Below, in pieces: positions 1 through 8,146 of a stretch of 24,314 nt of DNA. The translations under genes were made by a program, and so were the position numbers. The first letter of the stretch is position 1. The number at the start of each line of letters is the position of its first letter. The notes below the pieces were generated by a model. That model did not search any database, was not told the origin of the DNA, and was given only the letters and a program-made list of their open reading frames with translations. This DNA comes from JAWXBG01 sp044375415 (GTDB lineage Bacteria; Bacteroidota; Bacteroidia; Flavobacteriales_D; Sanyastnellaceae), in assembly GCA_044375415.1 (NCBI GenBank), contig JBILMS010000052.1, forward strand, positions 1 to 24,314, read 5' to 3'.

Positions 1-225
1 ATTTTCACCATCAATAAATTCTTCTGCTAAGACCTCCATTACTTGGTACTCTAAATGAACCTCACCGTCGATTCCGAACCCCGTTGAATCCACTTCATAT
101 ATGATGTAAGTGCCAACTTGATTTGGGAAATAGTCGTAACCGAGATCTACAACTAACGGCTCTTCATCCTTTTTGCACGAGGAGAGGAGTAAAGATATAA
201 ACAGAAGAGAGAAGATCGATTTCAT
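1..225 (-). CDS. Lipoprotein, N-terminal part (cut by window edge)
   Basis: The reading frame opens with ATG at 225 and runs through 75 codons to base 1 without a stop, so only the N-terminus is present. It starts MKSIFSLLFISLLLSSCKKD: a positive residue, a hydrophobic core and a lipobox (L-S-S-C) with Cys17 as the lipidation site, followed by charged residues. It is therefore an exported lipoprotein. The visible mature part contains a YFPNQVGTYIIYEVDST stretch; I cannot assign a function or family with confidence. A TAttTTTG box (248-255) lies 22 bases upstream, so it may be transcribed separately from the MORN-like gene behind it. Confidence 0.8.
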   Translation of the reverse strand, partial: MKSIFSLLFISLLLSSCKKDEEPLVVDLGYDYFPNQVGTYIIYEVDSTGFGIDGEVHLEYQVMEVLAEEFIDGEN

Positions 226-247
226 ATACGTACAGGCTAATTCAGGT

Positions 248-255
248 CAAAAATA
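248..255 (-). promoter_or_regulatory. Putative -7 box (TATTTTTG) for the lipoprotein gene
   Basis: Reading the minus strand, TATTTTTG matches the Bacteroidota -7 consensus TAnnTTTG exactly. It lies 22 bases before the ATG at 225. I see no TTG/TTTG -33 element at the expected distance, so this rests on the -7 box only. Confidence 0.4.
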
Positions 256-279
256 TCGATAATCCCTCGAAAAAAGTAA

Positions 280-1356
280 TCATTTTTTTGTTTCCTTCAA
301 TAGGCCGTCATTCCAAATCTCGGTTTTTGTGAGTTTACCTTTTTCATCGAAAAATTTGATTTCCCCTTCGAGTGCATCTTCAAGGTAATCGCCTTCCATT
401 TTCACTTTCGTGTCAACAAGCTTCTGACGCATCATAATTCCCTGTTGTTGTTCTTCGAAGTTGGTGGGCTGGTTTTCAAAGGTTCCAACATCATGCCACT
501 CGGAGAAAGGTCCGTTTTTCTTACCCTGTTCGTACGTGTATTCGCTTTTTGGAATGCCGGAGGGGTAATATTCCATGAAGACTCCATTTTCGTAACGGCG
601 CTGAACCTCCTTGCCTTTTTCATATTTCACCTGTAGTTCAACACTCCCGGTTGGCAAGTAGCTTACCCATCGGCCTTGTTTGAGTCCATTGTCATAAGCA
701 CCTTCCGCTTCCTTTTTACCTTTTTCGTTGTACATAATCATGGCGCCATGTAAGATATCATCTTTATAAACTCCTTCACTTTTCTTCATACCATTTTCCC
801 ACCATTCCAAAAAAGGACCCTGTTTTTTTCCTTCATCATAAAATGTGTCGCTAATGGGATTTCCTGATCCAAAAAAGCTTTTGCTACTTCCGTGAAGAGT
901 GTCGTTTCTATAAGTTTCTTCAGTTCTTAAAACCCCATTTACATCGTAAAATCTCCAGGTACCGTCTTTTCTCCTTTTCCAAGTTCCACTCAATTTTTTA
1001 CCAATGTATCGACCTTCAGCCATTTTAGTTTTTCCGTCCGGGTGAAAACCAGTAAAATCATTGATGGTAGTATCCTGCACATGTTTAACAATACTCGATA
1101 TAGCACCATCACCGTAAAAGAAGGTAAAGTCACCTACAGGAACATTGTCTTTGAACTGCCCTTGATAATAGAGCATTTTGGATTTGGCATCCTGACGAAG
1201 CCAAGTTCCTTGTTTTTTTCCTTTGGCATCTATCACATTATAGTCTACTCCGGGTTTGCCCGCGGGCAGGATGCTTCCGGGTTTTTTCTGAGCAAAGGTG
1301 CTTCCCAATTGGAAAACGAGTAAAATGAGGAGACTAACTTTCAAGCTTTTATTCAT
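280..1356 (-). CDS. Exported MORN-like (YwqK-type) repeat protein
   Basis: A 358-residue protein with a signal peptide (about residues 1-22, cleavage probably after STFA or FAQ). Most of the mature protein is a tandem array of degenerate units of about 22-25 residues of the type G-x-Y-x-(D/N)-G-x-x-x-G-x-W-x-x-Y-x-x-x-G, for example around GAYDNGLKQGRWVSYLPTGS and GPFSEWHDVG. This is the MORN-variant pattern that databases often label 'toxin-antitoxin system YwqK family antitoxin'; that label comes from the repeats and does not imply a toxin here. The protein is expected to be periplasmic or surface-located, and its binding partner is unknown. The repeats end in a lysine-rich tail. It is followed on the same strand by the lipoprotein gene 54 bases on. 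Confidence 0.8.
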   Translation of the reverse strand: MNKSLKVSLLILLVFQLGSTFAQKKPGSILPAGKPGVDYNVIDAKGKKQGTWLRQDAKSKMLYYQGQFKDNVPVGDFTFFYGDGAISSIVKHVQDTTINDFTGFHPDGKTKMAEGRYIGKKLSGTWKRRKDGTWRFYDVNGVLRTEETYRNDTLHGSSKSFFGSGNPISDTFYDEGKKQGPFLEWWENGMKKSEGVYKDDILHGAMIMYNEKGKKEAEGAYDNGLKQGRWVSYLPTGSVELQVKYEKGKEVQRRYENGVFMEYYPSGIPKSEYTYEQGKKNGPFSEWHDVGTFENQPTNFEEQQQGIMMRQKLVDTKVKMEGDYLEDALEGEIKFFDEKGKLTKTEIWNDGLLKETKK

Positions 1357-1544
1357 AATCTGGTTACTTACCGAGGCTCACTATCCAAACATTGTGCCCG
1401 TGAAATTATTGTACAGTTTGGGTCTGCCGTCAAGGCTTTCAAACTTTTGTCAACAGCCAATCCGGAAACACTGATATCAAGCCAACTATCGAACACTTTC
1501 TTATTTTTTAATCATAGATTTTTCATCCTTTCTCGCTAAGGGGC

Positions 1545-1552
1545 TATTTTCG
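1545..1552 (+). promoter_or_regulatory. Putative -7 box (TATTTTCG) abutting the lptF/G start
   Basis: TATTTTCG fits TAnnTTYG. Only four bases separate it from the GTG start at 1557, so transcription would begin at or next to the start codon. No clear -33 TTG is seen. The box supports choosing the GTG. Confidence 0.5.
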
Positions 1553-1556
1553 GGCC

Positions 1557-3179
1557 GTGAACAGGTTGAGCCTTCTTTTGCTTCGCACCTACGCGGGTCC
1601 ATTTATTATCACCTTTTTGGTGGCCATGTTCATATTTGAAATGCAGTTTGTCTGGCTTTACCTCGACGAACTCTTAGGAAAAGATCTCGGATTCTTCAAT
1701 ATTTTTAAGTTGCTCAGTTACGTTAGTGCCCGATTAGTCAATATGGCTTTGCCTTTGGCTATTCTTATGAGTAGCATTATGACTCTCGGGGCTTTGGGAG
1801 AACACAACGAACTAACGGCTATGAAAAGCGCGGGTATTTCTCTTTTCCGGATTTTGCGCCCTTTGATTCTCTTCAGCGTCGTAATTTCGATCACCGCTTT
1901 TCTCTTTGCGAACAATGTTTGGCCCATAGCCAATCTCAAGTTCCGCACCATGCTAAGTGCTATCATGCAAGCAAAACCTGCTTTGAATTTAAATGATGGT
2001 GTTTTTTATAATGGTATAACAGGAATCAGTCTTCGGGTTGCAAAAAACAATAAGGAATCCGGAGAACTAACCGATGTATTGATCTACGATCACCGCGACG
2101 GACAGAAAGGGAATAGAACCGTTATCAGGGCTGCCCGCGGCCAAATGGAGCAAACCAAAGACAAACGTTTCCTTTTCATGACTCTTTGGGATGGATATAG
2201 CTACGACGAACAAATGGATGCCCGAAAAAAAGATGCGAGGTATGCCCATATCGAAGGGAAATTTGATAAGATGATTTTGCGGATGGACCTCAGTTCGCTC
2301 ATTTTTCAGGGTAATAGCGAAGATCTTTTTAAGGGTTCCCAGGAAATGATGTCGCTCAATCAGCTCGACCATGCGATCGATAGTTTGGATGGAAGATTAG
2401 ATTCTGTACAAACAAGAATGGAGACAGTCTACTGGAGAAGTTTGCACTACCCCTGGCGCGAAGAAGCACGTTTTCGCAAACCAAATAGTCAGGTTCAACG
2501 AGGCGACTCCTTGCTTAATGTCGATCATGTTCGTCAAATTTCGGGTGATACTTCTACTAAAATTTATTCGCAAACGGATTCAATTTTGATTGCTCGTCAG
2601 GATAGTATTAAACAAGCGGACTCTCTTTTTTTTGCTGAGGAAAAACGTCAAAAAGAATTTGGACCACAGCCATCGGATGCCTATTTTTTCGATGATCTTT
2701 CTCCCAAACTAAAACGGAGGGTTATTCAATCAGCCAAAGATGTGACACGTCGAAATAAGGAAATGTTCGTTGCGCAGCGAGATGAGATTGAGGGTCGCGC
2801 AAAGAGCATTCGTAAATACAAGATTGAGTGGCATAGAAAATTGTACCTGGCAGTGATTTGTTTGGTGCTTTTTTTCATAGGAGCTCCTCTAGGTGCCATC
2901 ATTCGAAAAGGCGGGATGGGTTTGCCTATATTACTCGCCATAGCTTTATTTGTAGTCTATCATTTGCTTACAGTAAGTGGGGAGAGAATGGCTAAGAGTG
3001 GTATAATGGAGCCTTGGCAAGGCATGTGGATGAGTACGCTGATATTGATGCCACTTGCAATTTGGTTGACGTATAAAGCGGCAAATGATAGTATTCTTTT
3101 GGAGCGCGATGCCTATATCCGAATCCTTAGAAAAATCGGAGAAAAACTTCGTCTTGTAGAAAAACCTGTGAAAGCATGA
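1557..3179 (+). CDS. LptF/LptG (YjgP/YjgQ) family LPS export permease
   Basis: An inner-membrane permease of the LptB2FG transporter that extracts LPS and passes it to the periplasmic bridge. The 540 residues show the family layout: three N-terminal membrane helices (about 12-38, 60-78, 101-120), the cytoplasmic coupling segment GEHNELTAMKSAGIS (81-95), a periplasmic region and three C-terminal helices (about 429-449, 453-473, 488-508). The stretch GAPLGAIIRKGGMGLP near 443-458 is typical of LptF/G. It is longer than the E. coli proteins (about 360 residues) because of a charged, Asp/Ser/Lys-rich insertion at about 255-420 before TM4. LptF and LptG cannot be separated here. The start is GTG, supported by the -7 box four bases upstream. 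The last four bases (ATGA, 3176-3179) overlap the next gene, so translation is coupled. Confidence 0.88.
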   Translation: MNRLSLLLLRTYAGPFIITFLVAMFIFEMQFVWLYLDELLGKDLGFFNIFKLLSYVSARLVNMALPLAILMSSIMTLGALGEHNELTAMKSAGISLFRILRPLILFSVVISITAFLFANNVWPIANLKFRTMLSAIMQAKPALNLNDGVFYNGITGISLRVAKNNKESGELTDVLIYDHRDGQKGNRTVIRAARGQMEQTKDKRFLFMTLWDGYSYDEQMDARKKDARYAHIEGKFDKMILRMDLSSLIFQGNSEDLFKGSQEMMSLNQLDHAIDSLDGRLDSVQTRMETVYWRSLHYPWREEARFRKPNSQVQRGDSLLNVDHVRQISGDTSTKIYSQTDSILIARQDSIKQADSLFFAEEKRQKEFGPQPSDAYFFDDLSPKLKRRVIQSAKDVTRRNKEMFVAQRDEIEGRAKSIRKYKIEWHRKLYLAVICLVLFFIGAPLGAIIRKGGMGLPILLAIALFVVYHLLTVSGERMAKSGIMEPWQGMWMSTLILMPLAIWLTYKAANDSILLERDAYIRILRKIGEKLRLVEKPVKA

Positions 3180-4387
3180 AAGTATTGCAGCTTTGTTTAA
3201 AACCTCCTATTCCCGCTCGCGACGGGGGCTGCATAGCGATGAATAATATTACACAGGGCTTAATGGATGCCGGTCACCAAGTAAAAGTCTTGACCATATT
3301 TACTCAAAAGCACGACTTTGTGCCGGAGGGTATGCCGCAAGATTACCTGGATGCTACGGAAATTGAGGGTGTTTATGTCGATACACGGGTGAACGTAGTG
3401 GACGCGTTTACCAATTTTATGACATCTGATTCGTACAATATCAGTCGATTTTTTTCCACTGATTTTGATATAAAACTTATTCGAACACTAAAGGATAGAA
3501 AGTTTGACGTGGTGCAATTGGAGAGTCTTTTCATGACTTCCTACCTCGCTACCATCCGAAGATTTAGCGATGCTCCCATTGTAATGCGTTCTCATAATCT
3601 TGAGTTTGTGATATGGGAAAAAATGGCAGGTGGGACTCGCAATTTTGCCAAACGCACCTATCTAAATTACCTCTCAAAAAAACTTAAGGAATACGAGTTA
3701 TCTGTGGTAGCTTCAGTCAATGGAATTGCGGCTATTAGCGAGGAAGACAAAAAACGTTTTATTCATTTAGGATTAAAAAAACCGATACGAACAATACCGG
3801 TAGGACTAGAAATAAATGAATACCCTTTAGACCAAAAACAAGAGCCTGAATTGTGTCTATTTCATTTGGGATCTATGGATTGGACACCCAATCTGGAAGG
3901 TATCATTTGGTTTCTTCACGACATCTGGCCCGAAGTACATGAGAAATATCCAAGTTTGAAATTATACCTAGCGGGAAGGAATATGCCGGATGATTTTAGA
4001 AATATGATCTATCCGAATGTTGAGATTGTAGGTGAGGTAGAAAACGCAAACGAATTTTTTAAATCAAAGGCAATTATGATTGTGCCGCTCCTAAGTGCAG
4101 GGGGTATACGGGTTAAAATCATTGAAGGCCTGGCCTTGGGAAAAGCGATCATTTCTACAAGCCTTGGTGCCGAAGGGATTCATTGCACCAATGGCAAAGA
4201 CATTCTCATAGCCGATAATAAAAGAGAATGGATCGATTGTATATCCAAAGTTCTTGAACCCGGAATGGTTCAACAGCTTGGAGCTGCCGGCCGACAATTA
4301 GCAGAACGCGATTTCGACAATAAAGCTATTATCAGCAATCTGATAGAATTTTATCAAGCATTGATAAAGAACGTTGAGAAAAAATGA
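3176..4387 (+). CDS. GT4-type glycosyltransferase (first of pair)
   Basis: A 403-residue GT-B fold glycosyltransferase. The N-terminal acceptor domain begins MKVLQLCLKPPIPARDGGCI, with the glycine-rich loop after strand 1. The C-terminal nucleotide-sugar domain carries LFHLGSMDWTPNLEGI near residue 230 and GGIRVKIIEGLALGKAIIST near 306-325, the family-4 donor-site signature with its Glu pair. It probably adds a sugar to an LPS core, O-antigen or other surface glycan on the cytoplasmic face; donor and acceptor cannot be read from sequence. It overlaps the LptF/G-type gene upstream and the second glycosyltransferase downstream, each by ATGA, so the three proteins are likely made together. Confidence 0.85.
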   Translation: MKVLQLCLKPPIPARDGGCIAMNNITQGLMDAGHQVKVLTIFTQKHDFVPEGMPQDYLDATEIEGVYVDTRVNVVDAFTNFMTSDSYNISRFFSTDFDIKLIRTLKDRKFDVVQLESLFMTSYLATIRRFSDAPIVMRSHNLEFVIWEKMAGGTRNFAKRTYLNYLSKKLKEYELSVVASVNGIAAISEEDKKRFIHLGLKKPIRTIPVGLEINEYPLDQKQEPELCLFHLGSMDWTPNLEGIIWFLHDIWPEVHEKYPSLKLYLAGRNMPDDFRNMIYPNVEIVGEVENANEFFKSKAIMIVPLLSAGGIRVKIIEGLALGKAIISTSLGAEGIHCTNGKDILIADNKREWIDCISKVLEPGMVQQLGAAGRQLAERDFDNKAIISNLIEFYQALIKNVEKK

Positions 4388-5562
4388 AATTGCTGATCGT
4401 CACGCCACGAGTGCCATGGCCATTGGAAAAAGGCGATAAACTTCGAGCTTATCATCAAATACGCGTGCTTTCTAAATCGTATAAAATCTGTTTGTGTTGC
4501 TTGTCGGATGGTCCCAAACATCCGGAAGCGTTGAAACAATTGAAGGAAATTGCCCATGAAGTGCATATTATTCGTTTGAATAAAGCTCTTATCGTATGGC
4601 GACTTTTTCTGGCAATATTTTCAAGCAAACCTTTTCAAATTCATTATTTCTATCAACGAGGTGCACACAAAAAAATCAGCCGGATTATAGAAAGTTTTAA
4701 ACCCGAACGAATCTATTGTCAACTCATAAGAGCAGCCGAATATGTAAAACACATTCACGCAGTTCCAAAGACCATTGATTATATGGATGCCTTTAATATG
4801 GGACATTCCAGAAGGTTGAAGGGGGCAAATTGGTTGATGCGCTCGCTGTTAAAAGAGGAAGCTCGACGTCTGGCCCGCTATGAAAATCTAATTTTTGAAT
4901 ATTTCGAAAAACATACCATCATTTCGGAGCAGGATCGTGAACTTATTTTTCATCCTCAGCGCGAAAAAATTGAAGTAGTTTCGAATGGTGTTGACCTCGA
5001 TTATTTCACTCCGGAATTCTCCGCTAGTAAACAAACGGAAGTTCTATTTACGGGTAATATGGCTTATCCGCCAAACGTAGATTGCGCAGTCTTTTTGGCA
5101 ACCGAAGTAATGCCCTTGGTCAGAAAAAAAACACCTCATGCCCGACTAAAAATTGCCGGGGCTAATCCGGTAAATGAAGTAAAACGATGTGCCGACGATT
5201 TCACGGAAGTTACCGGATGGATGAATGATATAAGAGATGCATATTCTACTTCGATAGTTTTTGCAGCCCCTATGCGCATTGGAACCGGACTACAGAACAA
5301 ACTCTTGGAAGCGATGGCCATGAATCTGCCTTGCGTTACATCTTCGCTTGCAGCGGGTGCGATGAGTGCAAAGGATAATCAAGAGTGTCTTATTGCAGAC
5401 GGCGCCCAAGAAGTGGCCGATCGTATCTTGGAGCTTTTACAAAACGAATCATTACGTATACGTCTTTGTGAGAATGCAAGAGTCCTTTTAGTACAAAACT
5501 TCTCTTGGGAAGGTACGGTTCAAAAACTCTCTGAAGTTATTAAAAGCAGCGGGAATCGGTAG
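4384..5562 (+). CDS. GT4-type glycosyltransferase, TIGR03087-like
   Basis: A 392-residue GT-B glycosyltransferase. The opening MKLLIVTPRVPWPLEKGDKL followed by RAYHQ resembles the sugar transferases grouped as TIGR03087 (PEP-CTERM/exosortase-associated); no exosortase gene is visible here, so I use that only as a similarity. The donor domain has EVLFTGNMAYPPNVDCA near residue 220 and APMRIGTGLQNKLLEAMAMN near 298-317, the expected E-x7-E-like region. It is related in layout to the gene before it but clearly divergent, so the pair is probably an old duplication or two sequential transferases on one glycan. The start ATG overlaps the upstream stop. Its end is 7 bases from the convergent peptidase gene. 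Confidence 0.85.
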   Translation: MKLLIVTPRVPWPLEKGDKLRAYHQIRVLSKSYKICLCCLSDGPKHPEALKQLKEIAHEVHIIRLNKALIVWRLFLAIFSSKPFQIHYFYQRGAHKKISRIIESFKPERIYCQLIRAAEYVKHIHAVPKTIDYMDAFNMGHSRRLKGANWLMRSLLKEEARRLARYENLIFEYFEKHTIISEQDRELIFHPQREKIEVVSNGVDLDYFTPEFSASKQTEVLFTGNMAYPPNVDCAVFLATEVMPLVRKKTPHARLKIAGANPVNEVKRCADDFTEVTGWMNDIRDAYSTSIVFAAPMRIGTGLQNKLLEAMAMNLPCVTSSLAAGAMSAKDNQECLIADGAQEVADRILELLQNESLRIRLCENARVLLVQNFSWEGTVQKLSEVIKSSGNR

Positions 5563-5569
5563 ATATAAT

Positions 5570-6859
5570 TTACTCCCAAAATACCATAAAAGTCATTTCT
5601 TCGCCGTTGCGTTTGATGAGAACAGGAGTTGTTTGGCCTTTGTCGAACTTTGAAAGAGCATCCATGTATGTCTGCATATCGTTTACGTTGTAGTCGCCGA
5701 TTTTTAAAACGATGTCACCTTTAATTAAACCTGCTTTTTCCGCCGGACGGCCTTCTTTCGTACCATCCAATCGCATTCCCTCTCCGTCATATAGATAATC
5801 CGGAATTACACCCAGGGTTACTTTGAAACTAGAGGCTTTCGTGGTAGATTCATCTTTAGTTCGCGTAAATGCAAGCTTTTCCTTGGTATTAAGAGTTGAA
5901 ATAAGTCGTTCGATATAATTCACTACAAGGAGTTCACCATCTAAGTTAATCTTTTCGACATCATCAGATGGTTTATGGTAATCTTCGTGCTGACCGGTAA
6001 AAAAGTGAAGAACAGGAATGTCCATGTTGTAAAAAGAAGTATGATCGCTTGGACCTACACCGCTTTCGGAAGTGATAATACTCACTTCGGTAGCTAAACC
6101 CTGCAAGACTTCATTCCACGTGGGAGAAGTTCCTGTGCCATTAATTGCCATCCTTTTCTCGCTATTTAATCTACCTACCATATCCATGTTGAGCATGTAG
6201 GTAACTTTTGTCAAATCGATAGTTGGATTCTTGCAGAAATAGTTACTTCCCCACAAACCCCTCTCTTCGCCACTAAATGCGATAAAGAGATAATTGTTGC
6301 CTTTGTATTTACTCGGATTGTTGGTGATTTCGTGAGCAATCTCAAGCAATGCGGCGACTCCGCTGGCATTGTCATCAGCTCCGTTGTGTATTGCCGCATC
6401 TCCCGTCCACAATGAGTTTTCTTCACCCATTCCAAGGTGATCAAAGTGAGCACCAATAATTATGGTATTTATAGCACCGAAGTCTTTGTAAGCAATAACG
6501 TTGCGTCCTGTAATCTCTTTCACTAGAGCCATTCCCAGTTTAGCACTGTCGTTTACCATGTGAATTTGAGCAGCAGGTTGCGGTTTAAACGAAAAAGTTT
6601 GAATCCAACCATCCGCACCTTTGGGCGACAAACCAAGTTCTGTAAAACGCGAAACAATGTAGGAGGCAGCTTTTAACTCACCCGGCTGACCTGTTCCACG
6701 GCCGCCAAGACTGTCGTGCGACAACACACTGATGTCTCTATATATCTGTTGCTTACTATCGCTTGGTATTGATTTTACAACCGATTGATTGGATTTGCAG
6801 GCTTGTAAAAATAAAATCGCCAGTAGAGTAGAAGCGACTGTACGTGTCAACTGTTTCAT
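5570..6859 (-). CDS. M28 family zinc peptidase lipoprotein with C-terminal PDZ domain
   Basis: A 429-residue lipoprotein: the signal peptide ends in a lipobox L-Q-A-C with Cys21. The M28 (aminopeptidase S/Y-like) domain follows, with all di-zinc ligands visible: His138 in GAHFDH, bridging Asp162 in GADDNASGV, the catalytic/ligand pair Glu198-Glu199 in FSGEERG, Asp226 in LNMDMVGR and His295 in EDYHKPSDD. A PDZ domain fills about 345-429 (GRPAEKAGLIKGDIVLKIGD). It is expected to cleave N-terminal residues from peptides in the periplasm or at the outer membrane; the PDZ domain may present substrate. Its -7 box (TACTTTCG) ends four bases before the ATG. It is transcribed divergently from the TolB-like lipoprotein gene. 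Confidence 0.9.
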   Translation of the reverse strand: MKQLTRTVASTLLAILFLQACKSNQSVVKSIPSDSKQQIYRDISVLSHDSLGGRGTGQPGELKAASYIVSRFTELGLSPKGADGWIQTFSFKPQPAAQIHMVNDSAKLGMALVKEITGRNVIAYKDFGAINTIIIGAHFDHLGMGEENSLWTGDAAIHNGADDNASGVAALLEIAHEITNNPSKYKGNNYLFIAFSGEERGLWGSNYFCKNPTIDLTKVTYMLNMDMVGRLNSEKRMAINGTGTSPTWNEVLQGLATEVSIITSESGVGPSDHTSFYNMDIPVLHFFTGQHEDYHKPSDDVEKINLDGELLVVNYIERLISTLNTKEKLAFTRTKDESTTKASSFKVTLGVIPDYLYDGEGMRLDGTKEGRPAEKAGLIKGDIVLKIGDYNVNDMQTYMDALSKFDKGQTTPVLIKRNGEEMTFMVFWE

Positions 6860-6863
6860 GCGG

Positions 6864-6871
6864 CGAAAGTA
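6864..6871 (-). promoter_or_regulatory. Putative -7 box (TACTTTCG) abutting the peptidase start
   Basis: On the minus strand TACTTTCG is followed by CCGC and then the ATG at 6859, a gap of four bases. The 11-mer TACTTTCGCCG is repeated exactly on the plus strand at 6999-7009, ahead of the divergent gene. Confidence 0.5.
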
Positions 6872-6998
6872 CTATTCACTCGTCTTTTTGCGTCTTTGGA
6901 ATGTCAGTTTTTACAAGACAGTGGTAAAACTGATTTATCTCAGATGTTTGTTGAAAATGAGCCAACAAATCCATGACAAATTAACGAAGCCGTGAGGT

Positions 6999-7006
6999 TA
7001 CTTTCG
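6999..7006 (+). promoter_or_regulatory. Putative -7 box (TACTTTCG) for the TolB-like gene
   Basis: TACTTTCG fits TAnnTTYG and lies 22 bases before the ATG at 7029. The 11-mer TACTTTCGCCG is the same as in the divergent peptidase promoter. No clear -33 element is seen. Confidence 0.42.
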
Positions 7007-7028
7007 CCGTCGAAATTTGACTTACATT

Positions 7029-8138
7029 ATGAGAATTATTCTGATTGCCTCATTGGCATTGACTCTGGCAAGTTGCGAAAACCAACCGACCACTCCGAAA
7101 GTAGAAGCCGTAAAACCGGCCACCGTCAACAACGATTCGCTTGCGGGTGGTCCTGTAATGTATCCTGAGGAGACGTACTTTTCTTCAGTTAGACAACTTA
7201 CTTATGGTGGCAATAATGCCGAAGCTTATTGGAGTTTTAATGGTCAGAGTTTGATTTTTCAAAGCGACAACAAGAGATGGGATGTGGGTTGCGATCAGAT
7301 TTTTATGATGTCTGTCGATTCTCCTGCGGATAGCTCAAAACGCGATATCATTTCCAATGGAAAGGGCAGAACCACATGTTCTTTTTTTATGCCCGGCGAT
7401 AGTACTATTCTGTATGCTTCTACTTTTCTAAAACACGATACTTGTCCTCCCGTGCCGGAGCGCGTTCCCGGTCGTTATGTGTGGCCTATTTATGCCGAAT
7501 ACGACATTTTTGTAGCCGACCGCAAAGGCAACATCGTTAAGCAATTGACAGATGCTCCGGGATATGATGCCGAAGCGACCGTTTCTCCAAAAGGAGATAA
7601 GATCGTTTTCACCAGCACCCGCAGTGGTGATCTCGAATTGTGGATCATGAATATTGATGGTTCAGGTTTGAAACAAATTACGAATACACCCGGATATGAC
7701 GGTGGTGCAAGCTTTTCTCCTGATGGAACCAAGATCGTTTGGAGAGCTAGCCGCCCGAAAGGAGACGATTTGAAGAAGTACAAGGACTTTCTAAAACAAG
7801 ATTTGGTAGAACCTTCGGCGCTCGAAATCTTTGTTGCTAATGCAGATGGATCAGATGTGAAGCAAGTAACGAATCTTACAAAAGCTAATTGGGCTCCTGT
7901 ATTTAATCCGGATGGAACTAAAATTTTGTTTAGCTCCAATCACCACGCTGAGAAAGGATTTCACTTCAATATTTTCTCTGTTAATCTCGATGGAACCGGT
8001 CTGGAACAAGTTACTTTCGATGATACCTTTGATTCCTTCCCTATGTTTTCACCAGATGGAAAACGACTGGCTTTCTGCAGCAATCGTCACAATGGACGGA
8101 CCTACGACACCAATGTGTTCGTAGCGGAATGGAAGTAA
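7029..8138 (+). CDS. TolB-like beta-propeller lipoprotein (PD40 repeats)
   Basis: A 369-residue exported lipoprotein starting MRIILIASLALTLASCENQ; the lipobox L-A-S-C puts the lipidated Cys at residue 16. The rest is a WD40-like (PD40) propeller with repeated blades containing FSPDG-T/K-(K/R)-(I/L)-x-(F/W) and D-G-S/T-(G/D)-(L/V)-(K/E)-Q-(I/V)-T, as in TolB and the N-terminal domain of DPP-like proteins. No hydrolase domain follows, so it is a binding or scaffold protein rather than an enzyme as far as can be seen. I chose the ATG at 7029 because the frame-open TTG at 7017 would add four residues ahead of a clean signal peptide. It is not the tol-operon TolB by context, since no tolQRA or pal is nearby. 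Confidence 0.85.
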   Translation: MRIILIASLALTLASCENQPTTPKVEAVKPATVNNDSLAGGPVMYPEETYFSSVRQLTYGGNNAEAYWSFNGQSLIFQSDNKRWDVGCDQIFMMSVDSPADSSKRDIISNGKGRTTCSFFMPGDSTILYASTFLKHDTCPPVPERVPGRYVWPIYAEYDIFVADRKGNIVKQLTDAPGYDAEATVSPKGDKIVFTSTRSGDLELWIMNIDGSGLKQITNTPGYDGGASFSPDGTKIVWRASRPKGDDLKKYKDFLKQDLVEPSALEIFVANADGSDVKQVTNLTKANWAPVFNPDGTKILFSSNHHAEKGFHFNIFSVNLDGTGLEQVTFDDTFDSFPMFSPDGKRLAFCSNRHNGRTYDTNVFVAEWK

Positions 8139-8146
8139 CAATTAGG

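Noticed and set aside
280..1356. Antitoxin of a YwqK-type toxin-antitoxin pair
   Set aside because: The similarity is only to the MORN-variant repeats; the protein is exported and there is no toxin-like partner gene next to it.
7490..7939. 149-codon open frame on the minus strand
   Set aside because: Fully antisense to the TolB-like gene, whose repeated blades produce a stop-free opposite frame; Ser/Leu/Pro-rich with no domain.
7029..8138. Tol-Pal component TolB
   Set aside because: The propeller is TolB-like, but the TolB N-terminal domain and the tol-pal gene context are absent, and the protein is a lipoprotein.
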